The position numbers and the translations under genes were made by a program. A stretch of DNA of 64,000 nucleotides from Bacteroidota bacterium. GTDB lineage: Bacteria > Bacteroidota > Bacteroidia > B-17B0 > Aurantibacillaceae. Shown in pieces: positions 6,544 through 15,300 of the stretch. Within the stretch, counting starts at the first letter, position 1, and each line of letters opens with the position of its first letter. The stretch spans positions 1 through 64,000 of the forward strand of contig JAJNDK010000002.1 of assembly GCA_021156365.1 (NCBI GenBank), given 5' to 3'. The notes beneath the pieces were generated by a model. It was not told where the DNA came from and ran no database searches. It worked only from the letters and a program-made list of their open reading frames with translations.

Positions 6544-8277
6544 ATGAGATCTTTGCGACTATTTATATTTCTTTTCTGCCTTGGGTACCTGAGCCCCGGA
6601 AAAGCCCAGTCGTATCGCCTGCAGCTGATCAGCACCGATCAGCAGAAACTGGTGCAAAAGATCAAATTAAAATCCTCTTATTCCTCATTGGAAGCCGCCA
6701 AAAAAGAATTGCGTGAAGTGGTGTATTCCCTCCAGAGCGATGGCTACCTGCTTGTTTCTGTCGACAGTTCCGTTATTGCTGAAAACAAATACACTGCTTT
6801 TATCAATGTAGGAGACAAATACAAATGGGGCAGGCTGAAAGTGCGGGAGAGCGACCGGGGCATCGTGAACGAATGCGGGCTGAATGAAAAACTTTACAGC
6901 AACAGCACATTTAAACCGGCTGCATTCGCCAGTGTGTTCATTCGCCTGTTGAATTACCTCGAGAATACCGGCTATCCCTTTGCCAGTATCAGCCTGGACA
7001 GCCTGCAGATCAGGCAGGACGAGATCTCCGCCACACTGAATATTCAAAAGAACAAGTTCATTAGGCTGGATAGTCTGATCCAGCAGGACAAGGAGATCGT
7101 CTCCTATGGTTTTTTATCGCATTACCTGCAGATAAAACAGGGAATGCCCTACAGTGAAAAACGATTCGTGGAGATCAGCCAGAAGCTTCGCCAACTACCA
7201 TTCCTGACAGAGAAACAGCCGCCTACTGTTAAAGTTACCGACAAATACACCAAGCTCTATCTTTTTCTCGATAAAAAGAATGCTTCGCAGTTTGACGGGA
7301 TCCTTGGTCTCCTGCCGGATGCGAACGGGAAGACTGTTTTCACCGGCGATTTGAAGATCAAGCTGTACAATAATATTTTTAAGGCCGGTGAGCTGCTGGA
7401 ACTGAACTTCCGTCGCCTGCAATCTCAAACGCAGGACATTACACTTCGCCTCAATTATCCCTACCTCTTCTCTACTCCCATCGGAACGGATTATACGCTG
7501 AAGATCTATCGCAAGGACACCTCTTTTATTGATGTGCAAAACAACATTGGCATACAGTATTATTACAACGGGCTGAACAACATCAAAGTGTTTTACAAAC
7601 AGCGTACTTCCAGCCTGCTGTCTACATACGGACTGGAGACTTCCACTATACTACCTGACTATGCGGATGTTTCCACTTCCTCCTATGGGGCCGGCGTGAT
7701 CTTTGAAAAGCTGGACTATAAATTCAATCCACGAAAGGGGATCAGTATTTCCATGAACTCGTCTGCCGGTAACCGGAAGATCCGGAAGAACCCTCGTCTG
7801 CAGGAAGCCGTTTATGATCAGATCGATCTTTTTTCTGCACAGTTCCAGGGGGAAGCAACGGTGAATGCATATATACCTTTTGGGAAACGGAACTGTATCC
7901 GGCTCGGGGCGCAGGGTGCAGGATTGTATTCCAAACAGATCTTCCGCAATGAGCTCCTGCGGATCGGTGGTCTGAAAACCCTGCGTGGTTTTGACGAAGA
8001 GTCGATCTATGCGAGTGCCTATGTGATCCCGACCATTGAATACCGGTTCTTATTTGAACAGAATTCTGCCCTCCTTGTTTTTGCAGAAGGCGCCTGGTAC
8101 GAAAACAATAGTGTAAAAACCTATGTAAATGATATCCCCTATAGTTTCGGAGCCGGGATCAATTTCGAAACAAAAGCCGGGATCTTCTCACTGAACTATG
8201 CACTGGGCAGCCAGTTCGGGAATGCCATTGATCTGCGCTCAGGAAAAATACATTTCGGGATCGTGAATGTGTTTTGA
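6544..8277 (+). CDS. Omp85 family (BamA/TamA-like) outer-membrane protein
   Basis: A 577-residue precursor with signal peptide (residues 1-21, ending KAQ). The N-terminal ~220 residues look like POTRA-type periplasmic domains (for example LREVVYSLQSDGYLLVSVDSS), and the rest is a beta-barrel with alternating hydrophobic strands, the motif LRIGGLKTLRGFDEES (the RGF signature in L6 of Omp85 proteins) and a C-terminal strand ending in Phe (HFGIVNVF). Omp85 proteins insert barrel proteins or translocate polypeptides across the outer membrane. This one is shorter than BamA (about 800 residues) and nearer TamA length, and there is no skp/ompH neighbour, so it is probably an accessory paralogue rather than the essential BamA. 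Confidence 0.85.
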   Translation: MRSLRLFIFLFCLGYLSPGKAQSYRLQLISTDQQKLVQKIKLKSSYSSLEAAKKELREVVYSLQSDGYLLVSVDSSVIAENKYTAFINVGDKYKWGRLKVRESDRGIVNECGLNEKLYSNSTFKPAAFASVFIRLLNYLENTGYPFASISLDSLQIRQDEISATLNIQKNKFIRLDSLIQQDKEIVSYGFLSHYLQIKQGMPYSEKRFVEISQKLRQLPFLTEKQPPTVKVTDKYTKLYLFLDKKNASQFDGILGLLPDANGKTVFTGDLKIKLYNNIFKAGELLELNFRRLQSQTQDITLRLNYPYLFSTPIGTDYTLKIYRKDTSFIDVQNNIGIQYYYNGLNNIKVFYKQRTSSLLSTYGLETSTILPDYADVSTSSYGAGVIFEKLDYKFNPRKGISISMNSSAGNRKIRKNPRLQEAVYDQIDLFSAQFQGEATVNAYIPFGKRNCIRLGAQGAGLYSKQIFRNELLRIGGLKTLRGFDEESIYASAYVIPTIEYRFLFEQNSALLVFAEGAWYENNSVKTYVNDIPYSFGAGINFETKAGIFSLNYALGSQFGNAIDLRSGKIHFGIVNVF

Positions 8278-8310
8278 TTTCAGGATCTTTGAGCCACAAT
8301 TTTTCAGCCA

Positions 8311-8375
8311 TCGTTGGTGTTGTCACCAACGATCACCTACACCGATTTCAAGTTGTTGGTGACAACACCAACAAC
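8311..8375. repeat. Inverted pair of palindromic hairpins between convergent genes
   Basis: Hairpin one pairs 8311-8319 with 8324-8332 (9 bp). Hairpin two pairs 8352-8361 with 8366-8375 (10 bp). Their cores, GTTGGTGTTGTCACCAAC and GTTGGTGACAACACCAAC, are exact reverse complements, so this is one palindromic element present twice in opposite orientation. The location between the ends of the Omp85 and gldN genes suits a bidirectional transcription end, but T-runs are absent, so a mobile palindromic repeat is at least as likely. Confidence 0.7.
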
Positions 8376-8394
8376 GGCACTAAACAATCGTTAA

Positions 8395-9180
8395 TCAGTA
8401 TTCCCATCTGTCGCATTCAAAATTCCGGATGTATTCTTTGATGCGCTCCGACTCCTGGATGGCTTCTTTATCGGTTTCCACATATTCTGCTATTTCACGG
8501 TCGTAGATATTACTTTCCTTTTTGATGGTGCTCATGAATTTCCGTTTGATGAACAGCTCATCGAAGGTGCGTGGCTCCGCTTCATTCTTTGAATTGATGG
8601 CTGTATAGGAATTGAGCCACTGACGTGCATTGGGATAATCGATCCAGAACAAAGGGATCAGCACTTCCTTCTCTATATCGATCTTCACCGGGCAGATGGC
8701 CTGAATACGCACATCCATAACGGAGCGCTGCTTGTCGAAGAACCACAGCTCTTTTACCCAGTATTGAAGGATATACTCTCCACGCAGGGTATCTGTTACC
8801 CATTGTTTAGCGGTGGTCTCACTGCCAAATTCATCCGCGGAATAAACCGTAACAGAATCCTTCAAAACAATACGATCAAAAAAGCTGTTCCGGGAAATGG
8901 TATCCGATTCCACCAGTTCATCTGACTGGTAGGCTTTCAAATTCCCGCTTTTCACACCATCGCTCAGTACCTGGAACAGGTTGGCCCGGTGTGGTTTTCG
9001 GTCGAGTGGAAAATAAAAAGGGAAATTAAGCTTGTCACGTACATCTATTACCCGCCAGATCTCTTTCGACCACATCACGTCTGCTTCACGAACGGAAGGC
9101 AGGGCGATGATGGGCTTGATCTGAGCCACCGATTTCAGAAACGGCAACAGGAACGAAAAAAGGATCAAAGATCTTTTCAT
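8395..9180 (-). CDS. gldN: Gliding motility / T9SS protein GldN
   Basis: A 261-residue protein with a signal peptide (1-20, ending SVAQ). Family features are clear: VMWSKEIWRVIDVRDKLNFPF near residue 35, LWFFDKQRSVMDVRIQAICP around residue 150, LFWIDYPNARQWL around 180, and FDELFIKRKFMSTIKKESN near 210. GldN (PorN) forms a periplasmic ring with lipoprotein GldK under the outer membrane in the type IX secretion machinery, linked to the GldLM motor. It is the last gene of a minus-strand string greA-HIT-SGNH-gldN and is separated from gldK, gldL and gldM, with which it usually clusters. It may therefore be a second copy or a rearranged locus. The T9SS cargo genes elsewhere in the window fit a working system. 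Confidence 0.9.
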   Translation of the reverse strand: MKRSLILFSFLLPFLKSVAQIKPIIALPSVREADVMWSKEIWRVIDVRDKLNFPFYFPLDRKPHRANLFQVLSDGVKSGNLKAYQSDELVESDTISRNSFFDRIVLKDSVTVYSADEFGSETTAKQWVTDTLRGEYILQYWVKELWFFDKQRSVMDVRIQAICPVKIDIEKEVLIPLFWIDYPNARQWLNSYTAINSKNEAEPRTFDELFIKRKFMSTIKKESNIYDREIAEYVETDKEAIQESERIKEYIRNFECDRWEY

Positions 9181-9240
9181 AGAATAAAACGCAGATACGA
9201 ACTGTTTAGTATAACGCCGACCGGCATTAAAAGTTTCATT

Positions 9241-10203
9241 TCAGGGCTTCACTACACCCTCTTTTATGAATTTATCGCGAAAATCCGTAGAAAACAGGGT
9301 TGAAAACTGGTCTGCCCCGCTTTTCTTCATGTGATAGAAATCCGCAAAGTGTTCCTTCCGGTAACACAAGGAATCGTTATTGTAATTCATAATTACTACG
9401 CCTTTTGTTTCTGCCAGCTCTTTGAATTTTCCGATGATCTCCACGTAGTTCATGAGGCGCTTTGTTCCACTGATATAGGTAGGAGACACCACGAGGTACA
9501 ATTTTGAATTATTCTTTTTGGAAAGGCTGATGATCGAATCGAGGTAATCGGTATTTTCTTTCAGGATGCTTCCTTTGTAAACAGATGCATCCTCGGTGTC
9601 CACGTTTTTATAATTGAGTGAATTGATGGGTTGAAATCCTTTGTAACATTGCCGATCATATATCCCTGCCTTTCCGGAAAAGCCACGCAGAGAAACATTC
9701 ATGTATTTATCCCCTAAAAAAGCCAGCGAATATGCCGGGAAATAACGGAACAGGTAAAAACGCATGTCGCGCTGCTGCAGCTCTTTGAACAGGATCTTAT
9801 TATCGAGGTAAGGAAAAAACCGGGGAAATTCATAAATAGTATCACTACTTTCATGGGCAAAATGAAAGTCCAGGTTCATGATCACTGTTTCAGGCGCTTT
9901 GCTCTTACTTAAGTACGCTTTGTATATGCCATAGGTGAAAGAAGTATTGGAACCTGAGACACCTATATTGTAAGAATTGCTGCCGGTTATTGAATCGAAA
10001 ATGCGGGGATTGAAATGGCACTCGGCCCTCGAAGAACCTATGAATAAAACATTGTACTCATTTTTGCCGTGGAAGATCCGGTTGAACTTATCGAAAAGCC
10101 CACTCTGATTACTCCGTATGCCTTCATATAGAATAGAACGTGATACCCAGGTCAGTCCCCACAACAGTACGAAATAAAACAGGATCTTTTTCAGTACTTT
10201 CAT
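9241..10203 (-). CDS. Membrane-anchored SGNH-like protein of unknown function
   Basis: A 320-residue protein with one N-terminal membrane segment (residues 5-22) and an extracytoplasmic domain. LFIGSSRAECHFNP (residue ~55) resembles block I of SGNH/DltD-like hydrolases (G-x-S), and DFYHMKKSGADQFS near the C-terminus resembles the catalytic DxxH block, so Ser, Asp and His could form an active triad. ISGTKRLMNYVEIIGKF may be part of a helix before that block. Related proteins act on acylated polysaccharides or lipids, but the substrate here cannot be read from sequence. It starts 16 bp after the HIT gene and ends 60 bp before gldN, so it is probably cotranscribed with both. Family-level confidence only. 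Confidence 0.65.
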   Translation of the reverse strand: MKVLKKILFYFVLLWGLTWVSRSILYEGIRSNQSGLFDKFNRIFHGKNEYNVLFIGSSRAECHFNPRIFDSITGSNSYNIGVSGSNTSFTYGIYKAYLSKSKAPETVIMNLDFHFAHESSDTIYEFPRFFPYLDNKILFKELQQRDMRFYLFRYFPAYSLAFLGDKYMNVSLRGFSGKAGIYDRQCYKGFQPINSLNYKNVDTEDASVYKGSILKENTDYLDSIISLSKKNNSKLYLVVSPTYISGTKRLMNYVEIIGKFKELAETKGVVIMNYNNDSLCYRKEHFADFYHMKKSGADQFSTLFSTDFRDKFIKEGVVKP

Positions 10204-10219
10204 GCGTAGACAGACGGTT

Positions 10220-10615
10220 TTAAGAAAGGTGTTTTCCGATCGCGTCCGCTATCTGCTGCATTTCTTCTTTTTCCAGCCTCAGTTTCGGGTTCTTAAAATC
10301 GATCTCGCCTTCCGTATTGACAGGAATGAGGTGAATGTGCGCATGCGGAACTTCGAAGCCCAGCACTACCTCTCCGATACGTTTGCAGGGAATCTCTTTC
10401 TTTATAGCAATAGCAATCCGTTTTGCAAATTTCTGCAGCTCGATGTAGTCTGCATCATCCAGGTCGAAAAGATAATCCACCTCTTTTTTCGGTACAACCA
10501 GCGTATGTCCTTTTTTCAGGGGATTGATGTCCAGGAAAGCAAAACAGTGTTCGTTTTCGGCGACCTTATAACAAGGAATTTCACCAGCGATTATTTTAGA
10601 GAAAATTCCGGGCAT
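10220..10615 (-). CDS. HIT family nucleotide-binding protein
   Basis: This 131-residue cytoplasmic protein starts IFSKIIAGEIPCYKVAEN, the conserved opening of the HINT branch of histidine-triad proteins. It carries HAHIHLIP at residues 91-98, the catalytic H-x-H-x-H-x-x triad. HIT proteins are small dimeric nucleotide hydrolases or transferases acting on adenosine phosphoramidates and related compounds. The start codon lies 2 bp after the greA stop codon, so translation is probably coupled. greA-HIT adjacency is, from general knowledge, a frequent Bacteroidota arrangement. Full length with no anomaly. Confidence 0.93.
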   Translation of the reverse strand: MPGIFSKIIAGEIPCYKVAENEHCFAFLDINPLKKGHTLVVPKKEVDYLFDLDDADYIELQKFAKRIAIAIKKEIPCKRIGEVVLGFEVPHAHIHLIPVNTEGEIDFKNPKLRLEKEEMQQIADAIGKHLS

Positions 10616-10617
10616 TG

Positions 10618-11091
10618 TTAAATGCTTATTTCCATGATCTCGAAAGGGATTACACCGGCAGGAACGGAGATCTCAACTTTATCTCCTATCTTTTTTCCGA
10701 GCAGTCCTTTTCCGATCGGGGAATCGATCGATATTTTACTTTCTTTCAAATTCGCTTCGTTTTCGGCTACGAGCGTGTATTGCATCGTGGCGCCGTTCTT
10801 CAGGTTTTTGACCTTTACTTTCGTCAGGATAGACACTTTACTGAGATCCAGCTGGGATTCATCTACCAACCTGGCGTTGGCAAGAATGTCTTTTAGCTTT
10901 CCTATTTTCAGCTCCAGGAGCCCCTGTGCTTCTCTGGCGGCATCATACTCCGCGTTTTCCGACAGATCTCCCTTGTCCCTTGCCTCTGCAATAGCTTTGA
11001 TGATACTCGGGCGCTCCACTTTTTCCAACTGGTGCAGCTCGTTCTTTAGTTTTTGCAATCCTTCCTCGGTATAATACGAAATCTGTGACAT
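10618..11091 (-). CDS. greA: Transcription elongation factor GreA
   Basis: A 157-residue protein with the GreA layout: an N-terminal coiled coil (residues about 8-75) whose tip has DLSENAEYDAAREAQ with acidic D42 and E45, the residues that coordinate the second catalytic magnesium in the RNA polymerase secondary channel. A C-terminal globular FKBP-like domain ends in GVIPFEIMEISI. GreA rescues backtracked polymerase by stimulating transcript cleavage. A TATATTTG -7 element at 11145-11152 lies about 55 bp upstream, and a strong hairpin (11114-11141) falls at the predicted start of the leader. greA leads the greA-HIT-SGNH-gldN string. Assignment is firm. Confidence 0.95.
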   Translation of the reverse strand: MSQISYYTEEGLQKLKNELHQLEKVERPSIIKAIAEARDKGDLSENAEYDAAREAQGLLELKIGKLKDILANARLVDESQLDLSKVSILTKVKVKNLKNGATMQYTLVAENEANLKESKISIDSPIGKGLLGKKIGDKVEISVPAGVIPFEIMEISI

Positions 11092-11113
11092 ATGATGGGG
11101 ATTTGTTAAATTA

Positions 11114-11141
11114 AGAAATCCGCCCTTGTAGGCGGATTTCT
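11114..11141 (-). terminator. 11-bp hairpin between PorV-like gene and greA
   Basis: Positions 11114-11124 pair with 11131-11141 (11 perfect base pairs, 6-base loop). It follows the PorV/PorQ-like gene on the minus strand, but the T-run behind it is weak. It also coincides with the expected 5' end of the greA mRNA, so it may stabilise that leader instead of, or besides, terminating the upstream transcript. Confidence 0.6.
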
Positions 11142-11144
11142 AAG

Positions 11145-11152
11145 CAAATATA
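11145..11152 (-). promoter_or_regulatory. -7 element (TATATTTG) for greA
   Basis: On the minus strand 11152-11145 reads TATATTTG, a perfect TAnnTTTG. No TTTG is found 17-23 bp upstream, so only half the promoter is convincing. It would start transcription at about 11140. Confidence 0.45.
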
Positions 11153-11171
11153 CTATTTTATTTCTAAATCA

Positions 11172-12281
11172 CTATAGATTTATGCGGGCACCGATCGAGT
11201 GAACACCTGCATACGGATTCGTGAAACGGTAAGAATAATCCAAAGCGAATGACTTGTTTTTTTCCGATCCGAAAGGCAACTGAAGCGTGATACCTGCTGA
11301 AGGTCCTGTGAAAGCAGTTCTTCTGTCGTCATTTTTCAACTGGCCTTTTTCATAGGTGTATCCTGCACGCACCATGAAATACTTCCTGAAACCATACTCC
11401 ACGCCTAATGAATACTGATCATAGGTAAATGAATTGGATGTATAATTAGCTGCTACAGAGATGCGGTGATCCACTTCTTTTGCTTTTACGCTGTCGTTCA
11501 CGCCAAGCAGGAAGTCGTAAGATGCTCCCATGTTCAGACAAGACGGTAATTCAAAATTTGCGGAACGCTGCTCGAAAGTGGCTGTATATCCCGAAACTGT
11601 ACCATTTGACTGAGTACCGCTGGCAATATTAGCTTCGAAAGACATACCATCACCTTTGTAGACCATTTTAGGTCCCACATTTTTCAGGGAGATCCCTAAA
11701 TGGAACTGATCGTATTTCCCGGTATGGTACTGAATACCTGCATCCAGGCAAATACCACGCGCTGCCACGTTGGAGATCTGCTCGGAGATGATCTTCACCG
11801 TTGCTCCTCCGTAGATATTATCGGAGAAAGCTTTGGCGTAAGACAAACCAATGTTGAGGAACAAGGGAGAATATTGTCCGTCGGTACCTTCCGGTTGATC
11901 TACGGTAGTGATGTCAATATCACCGCCATCCAGTGCCACGATACCAAGTCCTAATACTCCTGTTTCGCCCACATGCTGCGAAAAACCAAAAGCGTTTATA
12001 TTGATATTGGAACCGCTTAACCAGTTGGTCCGGCTGAAAACAACTTCCGTTTTTTTCGTGAAGGCCATACCAGCCACGTTCAGGAACATAGCTTCCAATC
12101 CGTGCGCGTTAGCCTGGTTAGAGCCTCCCCAGCCGCTTGAACGCGCCCATGGGTTGATCAATAACTGGCTACCGCCTGAAGAACCTGAACGATCCGGGTT
12201 ACCGGCGTTCATAACCCCTGCAGACAAAAGGGATACACCAACCGCAGAATTTAAAACTATTTTAGCTAATTTATTCATCAT
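11172..12281 (-). CDS. PorV/PorQ family outer-membrane protein
   Basis: A protein of about 369 residues with signal peptide (MNKLAKIVLNSAVGVSLLSAG). The mature start, with INPWARSSGWGGSNQANAHGLEAMFLNVAGMA, matches the PorV/PorQ pattern in which early family members describe an N-terminal alpha-plus-beta entry followed by about 14 barrel strands; GLGIVALDGGDIDITT is typical. The last strand ends HSIGARINL. PorV shuttles T9SS cargo at the outer membrane and PorQ serves sortase attachment; paralogues like this occur next to individual cargo genes. It ends a three-gene unit after a TonB-dependent receptor and a giant exported protein, 25 bp behind the latter. A TTG start at 12299 is possible, but ATG at 12281 (or 12278) follows AAAAGAAATT and directly precedes the signal peptide. 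Confidence 0.8.
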   Translation of the reverse strand: MMNKLAKIVLNSAVGVSLLSAGVMNAGNPDRSGSSGGSQLLINPWARSSGWGGSNQANAHGLEAMFLNVAGMAFTKKTEVVFSRTNWLSGSNININAFGFSQHVGETGVLGLGIVALDGGDIDITTVDQPEGTDGQYSPLFLNIGLSYAKAFSDNIYGGATVKIISEQISNVAARGICLDAGIQYHTGKYDQFHLGISLKNVGPKMVYKGDGMSFEANIASGTQSNGTVSGYTATFEQRSANFELPSCLNMGASYDFLLGVNDSVKAKEVDHRISVAANYTSNSFTYDQYSLGVEYGFRKYFMVRAGYTYEKGQLKNDDRRTAFTGPSAGITLQLPFGSEKNKSFALDYSYRFTNPYAGVHSIGARINL

Positions 12282-12306
12282 AATTTCTTTTAAAAACAAT
12301 TACTAA

Positions 12307-15300
12307 TTAATACGATTGAAGATCGATCGGACGCATTACGCAGAACCATTTCAGAACTTTTTCGCCAAGATCACCTGCGTCAAAATGCACCACATATAGT
12401 CCGCTTGCGATCAGGATATTCGTTTCGTTTTTCAGATCCCATGAAACATCCGTTGTTGCATCCGTGTTTTTCTTGATCGTACGAATCAATGTTCCATTCA
12501 GGGAATAGATCCGGATCGTACATTTCACCGGCAGGTTCACAAACTTGATGTAGTTATCCAGCCTTGTTTTTTCGTATTTGGAATGCCCGTAATATGGATT
12601 TGGAACGATGTTAATGAGATCAAGTGCGCTTTTCGCTGTTTCATTCATATTGGTACTTGCGCCCAAACCATCCGTATTGAAGGCATACATCGGGAAGTTA
12701 GCGTTCTGAGGAGTGGTTACCACCTCCTGTGTGAGATTTGTTGCCACAGTATCCAACAGGTTGATCGTACCCAGGTTTGTTCCCGAAGAAGTCCCCTGCG
12801 AGTAGGAAGATGCCCAGTTTCCTGCCAAACCGTATTTCAATGGTTTTCTTACGCGGATCCGAACTTTTGCATCCGTTGGAATACTTGGCTGAACTCCTGC
12901 AGAGAAATTACCGGCAAATGCAGAGCTGACCAACGGGATATTCACCCACATCGCATCTTTGTATGCTTCTACAATCCCTTGTTTTCCATATCCGGTGGCA
13001 AACGAGTTGTTCGTAGCTGTAAGTGTTTGATTCAACATTTTGAACAGTTTTTCTCCTTTATCATATCGCGGAACATCGATCGGGTTTGTACCTGACATAC
13101 CATCCGAATTATGACCGAATACATAAATGTAATGCATTCCACCGAAAGACAAAGCTGTTGTACTGCCCGGCATAAATGTATTCGGAGTCGGGTTCCACAT
13201 CATATCTGCACCATTCTGAGTTGGCATGGAAGAATTCTCACCGAAAGCGATGTTGAGACGCTCACCTGTTTCTACGTTGATGGCATAACCCGGGAACCAG
13301 CCCATACCTGTTTCAGAAATATAGTTCGGATCGCTTGCTACCGTGCTCGAACCGCTTCCTGTAGCTGCAGCCACACCCGCTTTGTTCACTGATGGTGATT
13401 TACGCGGCAGGAATCTTCTTTGACCACCTGCGTTAGCAGCAGGATTAGCTCCCATTTCAAGAACCACACAGCGTGTCCAGTTGTTCCGGTCGTTAGTGAA
13501 TACAATATCTACACTCGCAAGGTTCTTTGTATCCATCTCCCTGTTCTCGTTTCTTGCAAAGGCTTTACCAAGAGATATTGCGGTGTATCCAATGCCCGGA
13601 GCAGTTTGGAAAGATCCCGCTGCCGCAGGGTTGAATTTTGCAGTCACCCTATATGGAGCCCATGTTCCACCTACCACATTTTCCCAGGTTTGTTCAGGAT
13701 CGGCATAGAATGACTTGTCACCTCTGTTGATCTTTGCATCATCAAATCCATCCGTACCTCCGGTCACACCTGAACGGATCCAGTTTTGTTCAACCCCTGC
13801 GTCCTGATCCACTACTCCTGTCAACCATTTTTTTGTCACATCATTGAAGGTGAGGCTTGACTCTAACAGATCTGCTTTTACCGTATTACCTGGAACCGGG
13901 TCTGTTACGAGAGGTCCTGTATATATAGATGATTGCGGATCAACATCCTGGGAAACCGTAACAGAAATACCGATAGGCTCTTTTTCATTGATCAGGATAT
14001 ACTCCTGGCCCAATGCGATCATCTCATCAGAGTTCCATACTTTGGTAACAGCTGCACCGGAAGAACTGGTGTAATTACCCGACACTTCATATTTATAAGT
14101 GCCTTTTACTTTTCCTGAATCAAGATCAGACGGATCCGGAGCTATCAGAGAATCCTTTCCGCCAGCAGTTTGAACAACTTTCTTCAGTTTTACAATGAAG
14201 TTTCCGGAAAGAACCTTCAGTGGATCGATCACTTTTACACCGATCGGTCCTCTGTTGTTTTCATATTCGAGGTTAATCGCCCGTGCATCTGCACTTGCCA
14301 GGATGGAATTGATTGTAGAGCCCGTAAGATCCAATGCCCTTCCGCCATTGCCCTGACCTTCGATCCTCGTAACTTTTGGTCCGAAACCGAATGAGCTATT
14401 TACTACTGTACCATTTGCTTCAGGGGAAATATTGTGAGGAATGGCAGAGTATATCTTCACGTTTCTTCTTCCCTGCAGGAACGGCTTTCTCTGACCATAA
14501 AAATCTCCGGTTACCGGATGAGTTCCGTCAGGATCAAGCGGCACATCCTGCTTGTATGGGAGATAATTGTTGTATGCATATGCTACCGTCATGTAGTAAT
14601 ATGTCTTGTGATTTACCAGTGCTTTGTTTCCTTCTGCGAACAGATCTTCTGTCAACTGGAAGGAGTTAATGATCCCTTTATCATCCGCTCTCGGTGTCAT
14701 CAGGGCAGGAACTGTTCCGAGAGTAGGATCCGTTGTGTAGTTGACCAAAGTGGAAACGTTGTTTTTCTTATCACACTGGAATACAAGGCGGGATTTATTC
14801 TCATCATAGAGATCCGAAGCGCTCACTGACTCATCTTTTACCTGATATACCATGTATCCTTCGAAACGGTATACTTTATCAGTAGAATCCGTAGGACTTG
14901 CAGTCAGGTTAGCAATGGTCGGATCCAGATCAGCATATCTTTTTTGTTCGTAGTTGTTTGATGTAACCCTGTTAGAGAAATAGAAGATTAGCTGATTTTC
15001 CATTTCCTGGATAGTAAGATCCGGAGCATCCGGTCCATCCAATACTTTAAAACAATTGTCGAATAGTGATTGCGCTTTGTCATCCGCGATCAATAAAAGC
15101 GGGATCGCAGCGAAATTATCGGCGGCATTCGTACGAACGAATGGCATGCCAAAAGTGATCGTATTAATGGCTCCCGGCTGGAGGGTAAAGATCCCAGCCG
15201 ATTGAAGGAACCTTCTGTCATTCGGGGTGTTTGCTCCGCCAACTGAAACCACCTCTGTCCAGTTTTGTGTTGCAATCGGGTTGCTCGGACTACCACCCAC

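Noticed and set aside
12279-12299. TTG start at 12299 for the PorV-like gene
   Set aside because: It adds six residues ahead of a normal signal peptide, and ATG codons at 12281/12278 are preceded by AAAAGAAATT.
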